Below are positions 45,991-57,720 of a stretch of DNA of 64,000 nt, piece after piece (position 1 is the first letter of the stretch; the number at the start of each line of letters is the position of its first letter). The position numbers were made by a program, and so were the translations under genes. This stretch comes from Centroberyx gerrardi (lineage: Eukaryota > Chordata > Actinopteri > Beryciformes > Berycidae). The DNA is taken from assembly GCF_048128805.1 (NCBI RefSeq), contig NC_136016.1, forward strand, positions 9,731,501 through 9,795,500. Direction: 5' to 3'. The notes beneath the pieces were generated by a model. It was not told the DNA's origin. It was given only the letters and a program-made list of their open reading frames with translations, and made no database searches.

Positions 45991-46864
45991 CACAGGAAAA
46001 TATACATATTCAGTGGCACCATCTTCAGACGAGAGAGAAGGTCCGGTTACGAGAGAAGAGGTAGAAGATGAAGCTGAAGAAAAGACAGAAACGAGTGTGT
46101 GCAAGGCCGTGAGAGAGGATGGAAAGGTGATCTTCTTAAGAAGTGAGAGAGTGAGCGAGGGAGGAAGAGCGGAAGGAATGAGGAGAGGAAGTCAAGACGC
46201 CATTTAGAAGTTCCTGCTCTCAGGCATGGAGGAGGTCAAGACAGGACGCAGAGAGTGAACAGAAAGGTAAGAAGTTATACTTTTCTCTGACATCGCACAG
46301 CATGGGTTTGTGTACAATGGACGGTCGTACTACTGTGGGATTGAGTGTTTATTCTTCCAGTGAAGACCAGGACAAGGTAAGCCAGGTCCGTTTGGGACAG
46401 AGGTGAAGTTTGGGGCATGACAGTGATTTAAGACAAATATAGCCTACATGCATGTGTTTTTTACTACTCATATTCGGGCACAATAGTATAGATGATTTCA
46501 ATAGATTTCAAATGGGTGCGTCAGTATTCATACGACTGTTTTAGTTTCTCATACCAAAGACTGGCATCATCTGCTTTTTACACACACAAACACACACACA
46601 GGAATAAAGTTAGGCACAGCACACACACTGACTCTGTCGGAGGACGCGGCAACAGCTAGTTAACTCTAAATTGATTTTTGGCTGCCTATTTTTATCCTCT
46701 GCTTTATCTCCTCTCATTCTCTCTCTTTCTCTCTATTGGCTCTCTCTCAGTGTCAAGCAAAGGCCAAATGCTCTCTTAAATCTGTCTTACTCAATCCACC
46801 TTTTGTCTAATAATCTAATAATCTGGATTGTGTAATCTGATTAGGCTAATCTGGGCATGCATGG

Positions 46865-46865
<1 letters not shown>

Positions 46866-46901
<36 letters not shown>
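46866..46901. repeat. (GT)18 microsatellite
   Basis: It lies in the probable 5' UTR intron of gprin2, 125 bp before the coding start. An open frame extends upstream through it, but a splice acceptor intervenes. Confidence 0.95.
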
Positions 46902-46902
<1 letters not shown>

Positions 46903-47027
46903 ATGTGTACTGGCCGGGCTGTGTAAGTGGGCGAGAGAGAATAAAGAGAAAGAATAAATGTAGGATCAAGAACAATTCAACGATCAAAAACTTGTCTTTT
47001 CCTTCTTTGCGTTTTAGTGTTGTTGCC

Positions 47028-49130
47028 ATGGCGAGGCCTGGGCGCCCCGCGTCTGAGCACTTGCAGTCAGGTGGCCGCCATGCCACTTCCTCCAGTGGAG
47101 CAGAGATGGAGGAGGAAGATCAGGCGCCCATTTTCTCCCTCTCCAAGAGCTCCATGGATGTGCTCATGTCAGCGGGACTGCCACACAAGCGGGACCCGGT
47201 CTGGGCCAGAGTGGACCTGAGACGCAGCTCCAGCACCAACACACACGCTGAGCAAAACTCGCTCACACTCCAGCAGCGGCACGCTCATATATTGCAGCGC
47301 GGCAACACACCAAACAGCCACCAGCCCACACTCGTAGCCCAACATCACGCACACACAGACGGCTCTCTCCCAGTCAGTGAGCTCTGGATCGCCAACGTGG
47401 AGCGCTGGAATGTGTGCAGCACACACAGTGGCAGAAGCACTCCAGACACTGTTGTGTGGAGGGGGGGGACTGTGCGCCCCTGGAGTCTGACCCAGGACGC
47501 CTTTGGCTCTAGTGCGCCAGACTCTCCCATGTCCAAACTAGCATCCCCTGCTATCACACCCTCGCCCTTCATCTCACCCCTGCAAACACCCTCTTTGCCA
47601 GACCCGTTCTCGCCTTCGCCGCTAACATTACCGCTGAACACACATCGACAGGAAGACACACCCCTGCCGTCACCCCTGCCACCATCACCCTTGCCATCAT
47701 ACTCACCTGAACCCCTCCAGTTCACCAGTACAGATGGTGAGTGCTTCCTGGAAAAACATGCCCTTACCTTCCAGTTTCCTTCCCCAATCCCCTCTTGCAT
47801 TAGTTTTAAGGAGGAAGGCGGATTTGAGAGTGTTTCACCAGAGCCTGGGTGCCTTGTTGATGCCGCCGTAGAAAGGCCGCCCAGCCTGACTTTCAGCCCT
47901 GGAGGCACACAGTCCCTGGGGGTTGGTGCAGGAAGCCCTGTGGATGTCCAAATGTTTATATCCCCATCACCCAACCCTCAGGCAGAGGGACGAGGATCAA
48001 GGGGAGGACCCTCTGTCTGCCATCTGGAGTTGCCATGGCAGCTAGGACAAAGCTGTCCAACTGGTTCCTGCCCTTGCCGAGGATGGAGATCACCCCTGGT
48101 CTCTTCCCTGAGCGACTCGTGGTTGGAGGACTGCTGCAGGTACAACTCCAACCACTCATCACCCAGGGCTCCAAAGGGAAAGGTGTTCAGGGAGGAGGGG
48201 ACCATGACGTTGGAGGAAGGGACGATGACGTCACAGTTGGACTTGGTCGATGCGGCGGTGCAGACGGCCTCTCCTAGTGGCTCCTGGTGGAAGCTGAGGA
48301 GGAACATGTCCCACATGTCCTCCTCCTACATGGGCTCCCAGTCCATCTTGGGCTCGCCGCCTGGGTCAAGGCTGAACCTGAGGTCCTCACTGGGGTCCAA
48401 CTCCAACCTGGTGTCGTCTTCCTCCAGCATGTTCCCGCTAGACAGCGGAGAGGAGGATGGCCCGATGTACACGGTCAGCTCTCCTTCCTTGCACCCCCTG
48501 GTGAGGAGGAGGTCCTGTCTGAAGGTCGAGGGGGGGGAGAGGGGGAGGAACGGAGGGAGGCATGAGCTGGGGAGGAGGAGCAGCATGAAGCAGGTGCAGT
48601 GGGATGAGGACGGGATGACGTGGGACGTGTACGGAGCATCCCTGGACCCCGAGGAGCTGAGCACGGCCATACAGAAACATCTGGAACTCCAGAACAGCAA
48701 GAGCAGAGACAGCCCCCGACCACCAAAACACAAGTCAAAGAAAAAGACTTCTACCAAAGCAGCAGAGACTCCTCTCATAGCAAACCTAGTGAAGGTCGTG
48801 GTCCCAGAGCCCCCAGTGATGGTTGATATGGCAACTTCTATGGTGGAGAGTGAGAGTGAGGTGTGGCCGGAGGCAGAGGGGGAGAGGGAGTTGGAGAAAG
48901 AGGGAGGTAATAAGAGGGAAACGACAGAAGTTGTGTGTGTAAACAGCAAGGCAGAGGGAGATATAGAGAAAAAAGATGGTGAAGGAGAGGAAGAGGAAGT
49001 ATATGGAGAGGAGGTTGCAAGACATCATAAGTCATCCGCCGGTGGGAGTGGACACAGCCAGAAGAAGAAGAGTGTGATAAGGTCATTGAGGCCCAGGTGG
49101 TGTGGGGGCTCCAACAAAACCAACAACTGA
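47028..49130 (+). CDS. gprin2: G protein-regulated inducer of neurite outgrowth 2
   Basis: A single coding exon gives 700 codons when started at the ATG in GCCATGG, 10 bp after the acceptor TTTTAG. The upstream in-frame extension would translate a GT microsatellite and is rejected. GPRIN proteins bind activated Gi/o/z alpha subunits at the neuronal membrane and promote neurite growth. The protein is largely disordered and rich in Ser and Pro. The conserved C-terminal GPRIN box is present: [20 protein letters not shown] then [12 protein letters not shown], residues about 522-555. A basic KHKSKKK stretch follows, then an acidic repeat, and the end is [13 protein letters not shown], whose Cys could be lipidated as in other GPRINs. 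Adjacency to syt15 agrees with the human 10q11 arrangement. The likely poly(A) signal is near 49463. Confidence 0.93.
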   Translation: MARPGRPASEHLQSGGRHATSSSGAEMEEEDQAPIFSLSKSSMDVLMSAGLPHKRDPVWARVDLRRSSSTNTHAEQNSLTLQQRHAHILQRGNTPNSHQPTLVAQHHAHTDGSLPVSELWIANVERWNVCSTHSGRSTPDTVVWRGGTVRPWSLTQDAFGSSAPDSPMSKLASPAITPSPFISPLQTPSLPDPFSPSPLTLPLNTHRQEDTPLPSPLPPSPLPSYSPEPLQFTSTDGECFLEKHALTFQFPSPIPSCISFKEEGGFESVSPEPGCLVDAAVERPPSLTFSPGGTQSLGVGAGSPVDVQMFISPSPNPQAEGRGSRGGPSVCHLELPWQLGQSCPTGSCPCRGWRSPLVSSLSDSWLEDCCRYNSNHSSPRAPKGKVFREEGTMTLEEGTMTSQLDLVDAAVQTASPSGSWWKLRRNMSHMSSSYMGSQSILGSPPGSRLNLRSSLGSNSNLVSSSSSMFPLDSGEEDGPMYTVSSPSLHPLVRRRSCLKVEGGERGRNGGRHELGRRSSMKQVQWDEDGMTWDVYGASLDPEELSTAIQKHLELQNSKSRDSPRPPKHKSKKKTSTKAAETPLIANLVKVVVPEPPVMVDMATSMVESESEVWPEAEGERELEKEGGNKRETTEVVCVNSKAEGDIEKKDGEGEEEEVYGEEVARHHKSSAGGSGHSQKKKSVIRSLRPRWCGGSNKTNN

Positions 49131-50661
49131 TCTGGGAGTCTTAGGGATCCACAGCTGATCAAGTACTCAGTTTTGCACTAATGGAACTCTGAATGAAGCT
49201 GAGAGAAACACTGGCAAAAGTTGTATCTATGTGGTTTTAAATATAAAAACCTGTTGTGGTCTAAACTTTTTGTTTTTCACCTGAAGAATTTGGTAAATGG
49301 ATAGATATGTGATGTTGGATCATTGGTTCTTCACCTCATTACGATCTGTTGTTTAGTGTTAGGTAGAAACAAATACATCTTGTGAAGTTCAGGTGAAGAT
49401 CAAGAGTTAAATTAATGAGACTACTACAAGGAGGTGATACAACAGTGATTAGCATAAATGTACAATAAACCCAAAGTTAAGTTTTGTGTGTCTGTTGTGT
49501 GTCTGTAAATGTTTCAACACCATGTTTCTGTTTAGGGGGATTATGGATGGATGCTTGCACATGAGGAAAACACAATGGAAAAGGATCCTAACAGAATTCA
49601 TGCTGTAATACTTACACTATTCCAGATAAAATTCCACGCAAAATCTAGATGACTGGCCTGACAGCCACATGTACAGAGCTCAAATGTTTGGTTTGACAAC
49701 AACCCATTGCAATTTCATGCGTATCTTGTAGCTCACTGTGCAGTCACCCCCCCCCCCCTCCCCCTCCCTCTCTCCCTCACTGACTTACCAGACTCACTCT
49801 GCTCCCTTGCTCACTCATTCACTGTGGAAAAACATACACAAAGTCCAGTAATGTGTAAACTTGGTGAACCATGGTGGTGGTATGACCATTCAGGCACTGT
49901 TGTTCAGATGAGCAGGCACATTCTCTCTCATTCACCATAGTAAAAAGCTCCACTCACTAGTTGCTTCCACTGGAGTTATTGTTGTCATATTTCACCGGTT
50001 AGGAACAAACAACACAGATATGTGTGTGTGTGGGTGGGGGGTGGAGGGTGGGGGTGCTCTCTCTTGCTTGTATCTATTCATTCATATCCTGGGATCTTAC
50101 TTGAGGATGTTGATCTCTCTGTCTCTCTCATTCACCTCCTCATTCCTTCTCCTACTCCCAGCTTTGATTCTTACGTATGAATATTAATATAAACCATCTT
50201 CAGTCAGATGAATGCACAGGTATCACACAGCTTTTCCACTGAGTCATGTTTGTACAGGATGAAGTGAATGCAGTCAGATGGGGATCTGGGTTATCAGAGT
50301 TTAAGGTCATTCGCAGGTCACTATGTCATTTGCATAAGTCACGTGACGCGATGCCATGATACTGGATGAGGTGAATGTGACTCTGTTTGTGTGTTTACAA
50401 TGCTGTATTGCCTTTGTCATATGTACATGTTGTGGTGTATATGAGCAGTGAGCATATATGTATGTATGTGTATGTGAAAGTGCTGATGGGACTCCCCGAA
50501 TCCACTATCTCAGTGGCAGTGGAAACCCATAGCTACAGGAGAACAATCCAGCGCTTGGCCTTTGTTGTGGCACCACCCATTGTCCCTGGAGGTGTGCTGT
50601 TGTGTGTGAGTGTGTGTTATGTGTACCTGTGTATGTACATCTACGTGTGTTTGCTGCCTGG
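49131..50661. other. gprin2 3' UTR and protease upstream region
   Basis: 'caataaacc' at about 49461-49470 is the probable gprin2 poly(A) signal. C-runs lie at 49747-49757. The rest shows no exon or clear transposon. Confidence 0.5.
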
Positions 50662-50669
50662 TATAAATA
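50662..50669 (+). promoter_or_regulatory. TATA box of the serine protease gene
   Basis: TATAAATA lies 47 bp before the chosen start codon. This is the right distance for a short 5' UTR beginning near 50690. It also argues against the in-frame upstream start at 50670. Confidence 0.7.
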
Positions 50670-50708
50670 GTGTGGGATGTGTGCCGACCGGCGATTCTGA
50701 GGAAGACG

Positions 50709-53700
50709 ATGGCTGTTCCAGGACCCCCTCCGCTCCTCCTGCCGCCACTACTGCTGCTGCTGCTGAGCCAGGCGGCCCTGCCTGCAGCTGCATACACACT
50801 GACCCCCGGACGCCAGCCACAGCACAAAGTCCTCCACCTGGGTGAGGGGAAATACACACTTGGAATATACGAGAAAACACGCCTCCAAACAGCAAGGATC
50901 CTAGAGACTACTGTTGAGAATTACTTTCCTAGCATCTTGACATTTTTGATTTGAATGTTTCCTGTGATTGTTGGGACTGTATCTATTCTATGTATGGTGT
51001 GCTCTCTCCTCCTAGACTGGCCTAAGGATTGTGGCATGGCCCACTACAAGCCCAACATGGCTGAGAGGATTGTGTCTGGGAACGAGGCCAGACCTCACTC
51101 CTGGCCATGGCAGGTCTCACTACAGGTATATCTGTCTTTCTATTGAAGTGGCTCAGTATTCAGTGGATTGGTGGTTCTTAAAATGTTTGGTGCTTAGGCA
51201 CACTTCAGCAACAAATCGAAAATCAAATTATTGATTGCTTGACCCTGGTATACTTGTGTCTGTACAAGAAGACTGGCAAACACAATTTACTGCTGGACTT
51301 AGACCAAATTCTGTTCCCTCCTAAAGAAAAATCTTCTATACCTCATCAACCCTTAACAATTATAGGCCTATCTCTAAACTGACATTTTTTATCAAAAGTT
51401 CACACATTTGCTATCTTTTTTTTTATTATTATTTTTTTTACAAAAAACAATATTTTTAAGAAATTCCAATCAGGTTTTAGACCACTATATAGCGCAAAGA
51501 CAGCCCTTCTCAAAGTAAGGAATTACTTCCCTCTAACAGCAGATGGTGGAGAATGTTTGTTACTTATCACTTCAGACCATAGGACAGCATTTGATGCAGA
51601 TGATCATGCAATTTTAATTGACTGCCTTAAGCACTGGGTGGATATCTCTGGCTCAGCACCGAGGTTGCTTAGATTCTACTTCTCAAGTAGAACTTACTTT
51701 GTTATAACAGGTAATTCTTGTCTATTCTTGTCTGTGGGGTCCCTCAGGGCTCAATTATAGGCCCCATCCTGTTCTCCTTCTACATGCTCCTACTTCGCAA
51801 CATTATTCGTAAACATAATATCTTTTTCATTGCTACTGTGATGACACTCAGTCATAGCTTCTGTTGAAACCTAGCGACCCAAACTCCATAAACAATTTTA
51901 AAAACTGCTTTACAAGCATCAAGTGTTGGGTGTCTCAGAATGTTTTGCAACACAACTTTAACAGATCTGAAATAACATCCTAGCTCCAGACATCTTGTTC
52001 TAAAGGATCTTAGTATAATCTATCCTCCAATATGCAGCCAGTAGCCAGAAACTTAGTAGTGATTTTTGTCAATGACTTGACTTTTGAAGAACAGGTAAAC
52101 AGAGTAATTCAGTCTTGCTTCGTATAGTTGAGAAACATGACAAAAATCAAGTTGTTTAAATCCTCTGCAGATGGAAGGAAAGGTTATCAATGCTTTTGAC
52201 TCAAGACGACTGTAGCTCCTTCATTTCCTGCCTCAGTCAAAAATCACTTTTTAACTGGTGCCAAACGAAAAGACCCTATTAGACCAATTAGAATAGAATA
52301 TAGAACTGATTTTAAGATTTTACTAATCATGTTTAAAGTATGAGTAGATCTGGCCCCTACCTACATTACAGACCTTGTAGTCCTTTATGAGTTGGAAGTT
52401 GGAGTTGAAACCCACTGGACTATTTGATAAATAAAAGAGCGATCAGTTGATGAAATGGTCATTATAGCAGCTCACTCAATAGGCTAGAGGCAGAGAGGCT
52501 GATCAAACACTGAAAGGCTGCTGGTTTGATCTCCAGCACCAACAGGTGGGTGTATTCCTGCAGGGAGATGTGACTGGAAGGTGGCTGGTGTGATGTAATG
52601 CTAAGGTGTCCAGCAACACTGTCAGGGACACTGCAGAGACACTGCACTTGGGGCAATCCCCAAGGAGCAATATCTGTTTCTGGGAGAGATATAAGGAAAG
52701 GCAATGAAATAATCTTGAATAACTGTAATCATTGAGGAGGTTGTCTGATTGTTCTCTCTCCTAGGTGCGTCCCAGGGGCAGCAAACACTACATTCATGTC
52801 TGTGGAGGAACTCTCATCCACAAGAACTGGATCCTTACTGCTGCTCACTGTTTCCAAAAGTAACCCACACATAAACACACACAAAAAGACACACAAAAAG
52901 ACACATTGTTCAAGCATCGGTTATGATGATGATGTTAGCATAACATAGGCTGTTGCTACAAATAACAAAGAAACAAAAGAAACAAAAAAAAGATCATGAT
53001 GCAAGGCTTTTCTTTAATTCCCTGTGTATGTCAGGGGTAAAGCCGAGGATGCTGGGAGCTGGAGGATTGTCCTGGGGAAGCACCAACTGAAGCGTTCAGA
53101 GACACCAGAGAGGATTTTCCCAGTGAGGCGAATCTACCGCCACGAGCATTTCCGTTACCCCACACACAGCGAGCTGGACTACGACATCGCCCTGGTGAAA
53201 GCTGCCACAGATATCGTCCCTTCCAACTTCATCCGCTACGCCTGCCTGCCGCGCAAGCAGATCAGCCTCAAACCAGGGCATTACTGCTGGGTGACTGGCT
53301 GGGGAGACACCCGGGGTGAGTGGGGGATGGGGGACTGGCAAGTGGGTGTTAGAAAGATGGGAGAAGGGGTGTGTGTGAAGAAGCAGAGTGTTGGGAGAAG
53401 GACTGAAGGAGAGGGGGCATAAGGATAATGGGAGGGGGAAGAAACACTGGGAGAAGCAACAGAAATCAATCTGATACCACAACAGTTGTGTTATTTGAAT
53501 GTTGTCCTTTAACACATTTCAGGTGGGAAGGAGAACGTTTCTCTGGCTGAGGCTCTGAATCAAGCACGGCTGCCTATCATTGACTTCAAGACCTGCCGGC
53601 AGAAGAAGTTCTGGGGCGACCGCGTCCGAGACTCCATGATCTGCGCTGGATTCAGAGACACCGAGGGTCCGCCCGCTGCATGCCAGGTAGGACTGGGAGT

Positions 53701-54045
53701 TGCCCACCTTGGCTGATAGCTTGAAGATTGATTTCATGAATGAATGGATGAATGACTGGACACATGATGGATGAGAGGCTGCATTAACAATCTTGTGATG
53801 TACATTTTGCACCTCGGTCCTCGCTCACCGTCACTGTGATAACCCTCCTCTCCCTCCTGTCCCAGGGCGACTCCGGTGGTCCTCTGCTGTGTCAGCTGGG
53901 GCGGGACCGCTGGGAGGTGCACGGCGTGGTGAGCTTCGGTCCCATCGGCTGCACTGTGGAAAACAAGCCCAGCGTTTTCACCCGCACCGCCGCCTACATC
54001 CCCTGGATTGAGGCGACACGCATCAGGGACTTCTTCCTGCACTGA
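50709..54045 (+). CDS. Secreted chymotrypsin-fold serine protease (S1A)
   Basis: Six exons join to 320 codons: 50709-50841, 51016-51125, 52765-52859, 53035-53315, 53523-53686 and 53866-54045. A strong Leu-rich signal peptide (about 1-29) precedes a propeptide containing Cys50. That Cys probably pairs with the Cys of IRYACLP, as in chymotrypsinogen. The activation site is R62/IVSG. The triad is complete: His109 (LTAAHC), Asp163 (DYDIALV) and Ser264 (GDSGGP). By alignment around CQGDSGG the S1-pocket residues are Ala258 (position 189) and Ser297 (position 226) instead of trypsin's Asp and Gly. Trypsin-like specificity is therefore unlikely. There are no accessory domains. It resembles uncharacterised fish chymotrypsin-like proteases, and I cannot give a reliable symbol. 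Intron 2 holds LINE debris. Confidence 0.93.
51290..52400 (+). mobile_element. Decayed CR1/Rex1-like LINE in protease intron 2
   Basis: Translation in shifting frames gives reverse-transcriptase pieces such as [20 protein letters not shown], a [18 protein letters not shown] segment and GPILFSFYM. Further C-terminal pieces follow ([16 protein letters not shown] type). It has many frameshifts and stops. It lies in the same orientation as the host gene. Confidence 0.7.
52460..52700 (+). repeat. Possible tRNA-derived SINE
   Basis: 'tagcagctcactcaatagg' followed about 55 bp later by 'ggtttgatctc' resembles the A and B boxes of a tRNA-type pol III promoter. A fish-type SINE body would follow. No tail repeat or target duplication was confirmed. 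Confidence 0.35.
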
Positions 54046-54485
54046 GCACGCCACCTCACCCAGTGCGGACAGCAAACATAAGCTCTGCTCTCTACTCTGT
54101 CACCTCTTGGATGTCTACATATTACTCCAAAGTATTGGTTTGTCTGAAAGTCTCACAGCCCCACTCATGAATGTTCCCTGGTTTCTTTTTGGATGACACT
54201 TTCACCATTTCTGCATTATCCCTCACTGGTCTTGGGTGATAAATCCACTTCAAGTGTGTGAATACATGTTCCTAATGTGACATAATTGTGTTCTAACAAT
54301 ATGTACACTATATATTACAAAATATACTATGTACTACTCTGGTTTAGAATAGTATAGAATTGTACCAGAGTACTACACAGTATACAGCTACTCTGACATA
54401 AAGTTGACCTTCCTCTCTTTCATGAGTGGACTTTCAAAACACTATTCCAGACCATCTAGTTTACACCTATAGTCTACACTTGTGC

Positions 54486-54491
54486 AATAAA
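54486..54491 (+). terminator. Poly(A) signal of the protease gene
   Basis: AATAAA lies 441 bp after the protease stop codon. A T-rich stretch 30-50 bp further on could serve as the downstream element. Confidence 0.6.
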
Positions 54492-54534
54492 ATTGGTTAA
54501 AAGCAAAATCCTATTGAATTTTTCCCATTTTTTT

Positions 54535-54540
54535 TTTATT
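54535..54540 (-). terminator. timm23: Candidate poly(A) signal of timm23
   Basis: On the minus strand AATAAA lies within an A-rich run, about 865 bp after the timm23 stop. The two convergent genes would then have 3' ends within tens of bases of each other. Confidence 0.4.
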
Positions 54541-55403
54541 TTTAATTCATGGTAAAGCGAGTTTGATGGGGACAAAAATACAGCACACACTTCCAGTACA
54601 GTTTTACAGTAATGTTCACACCGGCCGAGCTTCCAACTCGCACAGGAAAATAGTACCCACTGTAGATACGTTGCAATAAATACATTACAATAGTATAACT
54701 GACTGTAAGGCCTTGGTGTGTGTTGGCGAGTCTCTGGGTGAATGTCTCTTTGCTCTTGCAGTCCAAGGTCAGGAGACGACAGAGGAACGATGACTGACGG
54801 GTTCTAGTGGCTCACACTGACTGAGGGACTCCAGTGTGATTCAGCTGGTGAACCACACACACCAGATGTCACAAGTCATCTTACAAATTGATATTGGCTC
54901 ATTTAACCCAAACTTCATGGGTTAATGTCAGCGATGTGACATCATTGATTTTAATACCAGTATTAGAGGAGCCTAATAAGTGTCCCAGGTAACTTTACAT
55001 TTGCTCTTAATACAATAATATACTAAAAGACATCCTACAAAACATCCCCACCCTGCCAAATGAACATGTTAAATATCAGATCACTGATGGGAATACCCCC
55101 GAGGGTAAAGACGAAGGAAGAGAGGGCCTAGATGTGGAATTCCAAGTCAAATTCAGTCCGTATTTTCACAACTTCGTTTTCATTTCTCCTGCATCCCAGA
55201 ATGCTCCTCACCGGGGAAGTGGACAGCGGCTATGGAGGGGCCAGGGATCTGGGACGAAATCACATTCCCTGGAAAGTACACTGCATTTGACCAGAGTCTA
55301 ATTCCTCTTAGTGCTGTGGTTAAACGCTGTGCACTTGGTCACGTAGGAAGAGGGACATCTGGAGGTATTTGGCCCTATTGTTGGAGCTGATGGGTGGGAA
55401 ACT

Positions 55404-57387
55404 TTAGTACAGCCTGGAGGATGAGGAAGAGCCAGTGAGGTGGTCCCAGTTGTTGTAGAGAGCGTAAGCGCTGGACATGGCTAAACCGACCAGGCCTCCA
55501 CGGGCCACACCCTTTAGGCCACCTGGGAACACACAAGAGCAAGAAAATGTAAATAATGATAAAGCTGTGTGTGCGCTCAGACGTATTTCCGACAGATTAG
55601 ATAAACATATACCACAGCCTCTAAACTTAAGCACCAGATGGGTGGGGCTCAACACACCAATTTAGATAGCGTCAATTACGTTGTTTTGACTTTCAGGTAC
55701 TTTCCTATGATTATCTCAACATTCAGGCACGTATTGTAATTTGTGGGAAACCATGCCCACAGGACACCTAAGTAGGATAAGATAAATCATAAAAAAGTAT
55801 TTGCAAATACTGTTAGGCCGAGGTCGGGGGGGGAACACACACGGGGGAACATTATACATAAAATGAACACACATTGACATAAAGGAGAAAAGACACCTAC
55901 TGGTTGATTTGAACAGCATCCCAGTGAGCGTCCCAGCAGCCACTGTGTTGATGTCATCCTCTGCTCCTCTGGCCTTCTCTATCACCACGCCAAAAATACT
56001 ATATAACAACGCTGCATTGGCAAAGAAACATGCACATGGTTTCATCAGAGACAGAAAAAATAGTCAGTCATCTTCATAATTCCAAAAGGAAACTGAATCA
56101 ATATGCCTAACATAAAAAGCATAAATGCATTTCAATAGCATCATTTTTAAATAAGAAACATTTCACATGCTGCTGCGTGTTGGTTAATACGCTTAATTCC
56201 ATTATGAGTACACATTATATTTAGTTACACTATGATGGAGAGAGTCTGAGTGCTTACCAACAGAACCCAGTGTGTTGGCCCATGAAGCACCCTGCCTCGT
56301 CACCATGTTCAGAATCCTGGAGAGAACGAGGAGGCGTTTAGAGGAGACGGAAAGTCATCTAACTTGAAATACTTATTAACAAAGGAATCCACACAGACTT
56401 CATACTCACTGTACGTTACGAGGTTTGGACCATGCCATTTCTCTGGTCTCCTTCAGGCCCATCCTAAAACCATTTAATGTGCCAAATGCAGCTCCTGCAG
56501 TCAAAACAAAGAGGGAGAAGGCTAGGTGAGATACATTCTTAATTAAATTAACTTGAAGTCAGTCATTCATAACTGGGAAATTGAATTAAGTTCAGCCATT
56601 GCAGTTCAGTTTTTTGTTTTTCCCCAGGTATTTTGGACATACAACTCCCATTTCTTTCTATGGTTTTCCCAATTTTAGTGTTCCTGATCACATCTCGGAA
56701 GGTCCTACTTAAGTGAATTAAATATGCATCAAGTCACAGAAACATTGACTTGAAGAAGAGTGTGTAACATATGGAGTTATAGGTGTTGACTGTCTCTCAC
56801 CTGTGATGCAGCAGCCTCCAATGGTGAAGAAAGCCAGTTCAAACCTCCCTCTGGTCTTATTGGCCCCTGTGGGCAGGATGAACTCATCTGTGTCCTAGAA
56901 CACAACATACAAGACCGTTACAACAGGGAAAACGCATTAAATAAAACATTTTTAGGGTCTTCAGTGTCGCCTTGAATCAACCATGGCTTACCTGTACCAG
57001 GTAGCGAGGGTCGACATTGAGGTAAGGTGAAAGAGGGCTCATTCCAGTCACTGCAATGATATTACAACACAAATGTCAGCCAACCAAATATCAAACCAGG
57101 AGCTGTATATTTAGAAAGATATGTTTCCGGGAAATGTACATGTGTATGTTACAGGAGCAGCAAATCATGACACTGGCTGACAGCACAAAATGTACCATCA
57201 CCGGTAGCTTTGAAGCTAGCTGCAGGTAACGAGGAAACTTGAAGCAATGAAGCAATGTAACGTCAGCTTCATAACACTTACAAGGTACACCGGCGAGCTC
57301 TGTGTTGGAGTACTCAGGCGCATTGCCTCCAAACAGATTCCCAAGACCTGCCTTGATTCCTCCCGACCCTGCTGCGTTGTTATCCAT
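55404..57387 (-). CDS. timm23: Mitochondrial import inner membrane translocase subunit Tim23
   Basis: Seven exons join to 210 codons: 57387-57282, 57050-56992, 56894-56801, 56494-56410, 56316-56258, 56011-55901 and 55522-55404. Human TIMM23 has 209 residues. It is the central channel-forming subunit of the TIM23 complex, which moves presequence proteins across or into the mitochondrial inner membrane. The N-terminal intermembrane-space part (about 1-70; YLNVDPRYLVQDTDEFILP) precedes four transmembrane segments of the Tim17/22/23 fold. These include RGRFELAFFTIGGCC, GTLNGFRMG with its glycine-zipper spacing, and the final TLTGMLF and GLVGLAMSSAYALYN helices. The first codon lies in a CpG-rich, TATA-less promoter (57,390-57,700) typical of housekeeping genes. 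Confidence 0.98.
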
Positions 57388-57720
57388 GGCTGGAAGAGGT
57401 CCGAGGATTCACCTGGCGAAAATTTGGAGGAGCCGGAGCAGCTAGCTTAGCCGATCTGGCTAACGTTAGCAAACTAGCTAACTATGTCGAAATACTGACC
57501 GTTGGAAAAATCCCCAACAAAACTGATCGAAGACGAGCTACCGGATACACCGCCGGCAATAGGTCTTATCCTGTCAGTGTTTATTTTGTCTCCTGAGTCT
57601 GATTTCGAAATGAAAATATCAGCTTTTCGTTATAGACGCCTGAGCTTGCCTTTCCATCACGCCACTGACCTCCAGCAACACGTTCTGCCGTAAAGCGACT
57701 GTCGTCGAGCAGCAATTACG
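57388..57720. promoter_or_regulatory. timm23: timm23 CpG-rich promoter
   Basis: This segment is dense in CpG compared with its surroundings and has no TATA box. It lies directly upstream of the timm23 start on the minus strand. 'gctaacgttagc' and 'gctagctta' elements occur near 57440-57480. Confidence 0.5.

Larger units (their letters stand above)
45215..47027. promoter_or_regulatory. Shared upstream region of syt15 (-) and gprin2 (+)
   Basis: The two genes diverge from this 1.8-kb interval. It contains a purine-rich candidate gprin2 5' UTR exon ending at a GTAAGA donor (46267) and a matching acceptor TTTTAG at 47012-47017. It also holds two long CA tracts, a GT tract and a cluster of TAATC motifs (46811-46851). 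No TATA box was found. The promoter assignment follows from gene orientation. Confidence 0.5.

Noticed and set aside
46857-47027. In-frame N-terminal extension of gprin2 starting before the GT repeat
   Set aside because: It would translate a GT microsatellite. A good splice acceptor (TTTTAG) lies between it and the conserved ATG in a GCCATGG context.
50670-50708. Upstream in-frame start for the serine protease
   Set aside because: It lies directly after the TATA box, before any likely transcription start, and would put polar residues ahead of the signal peptide.
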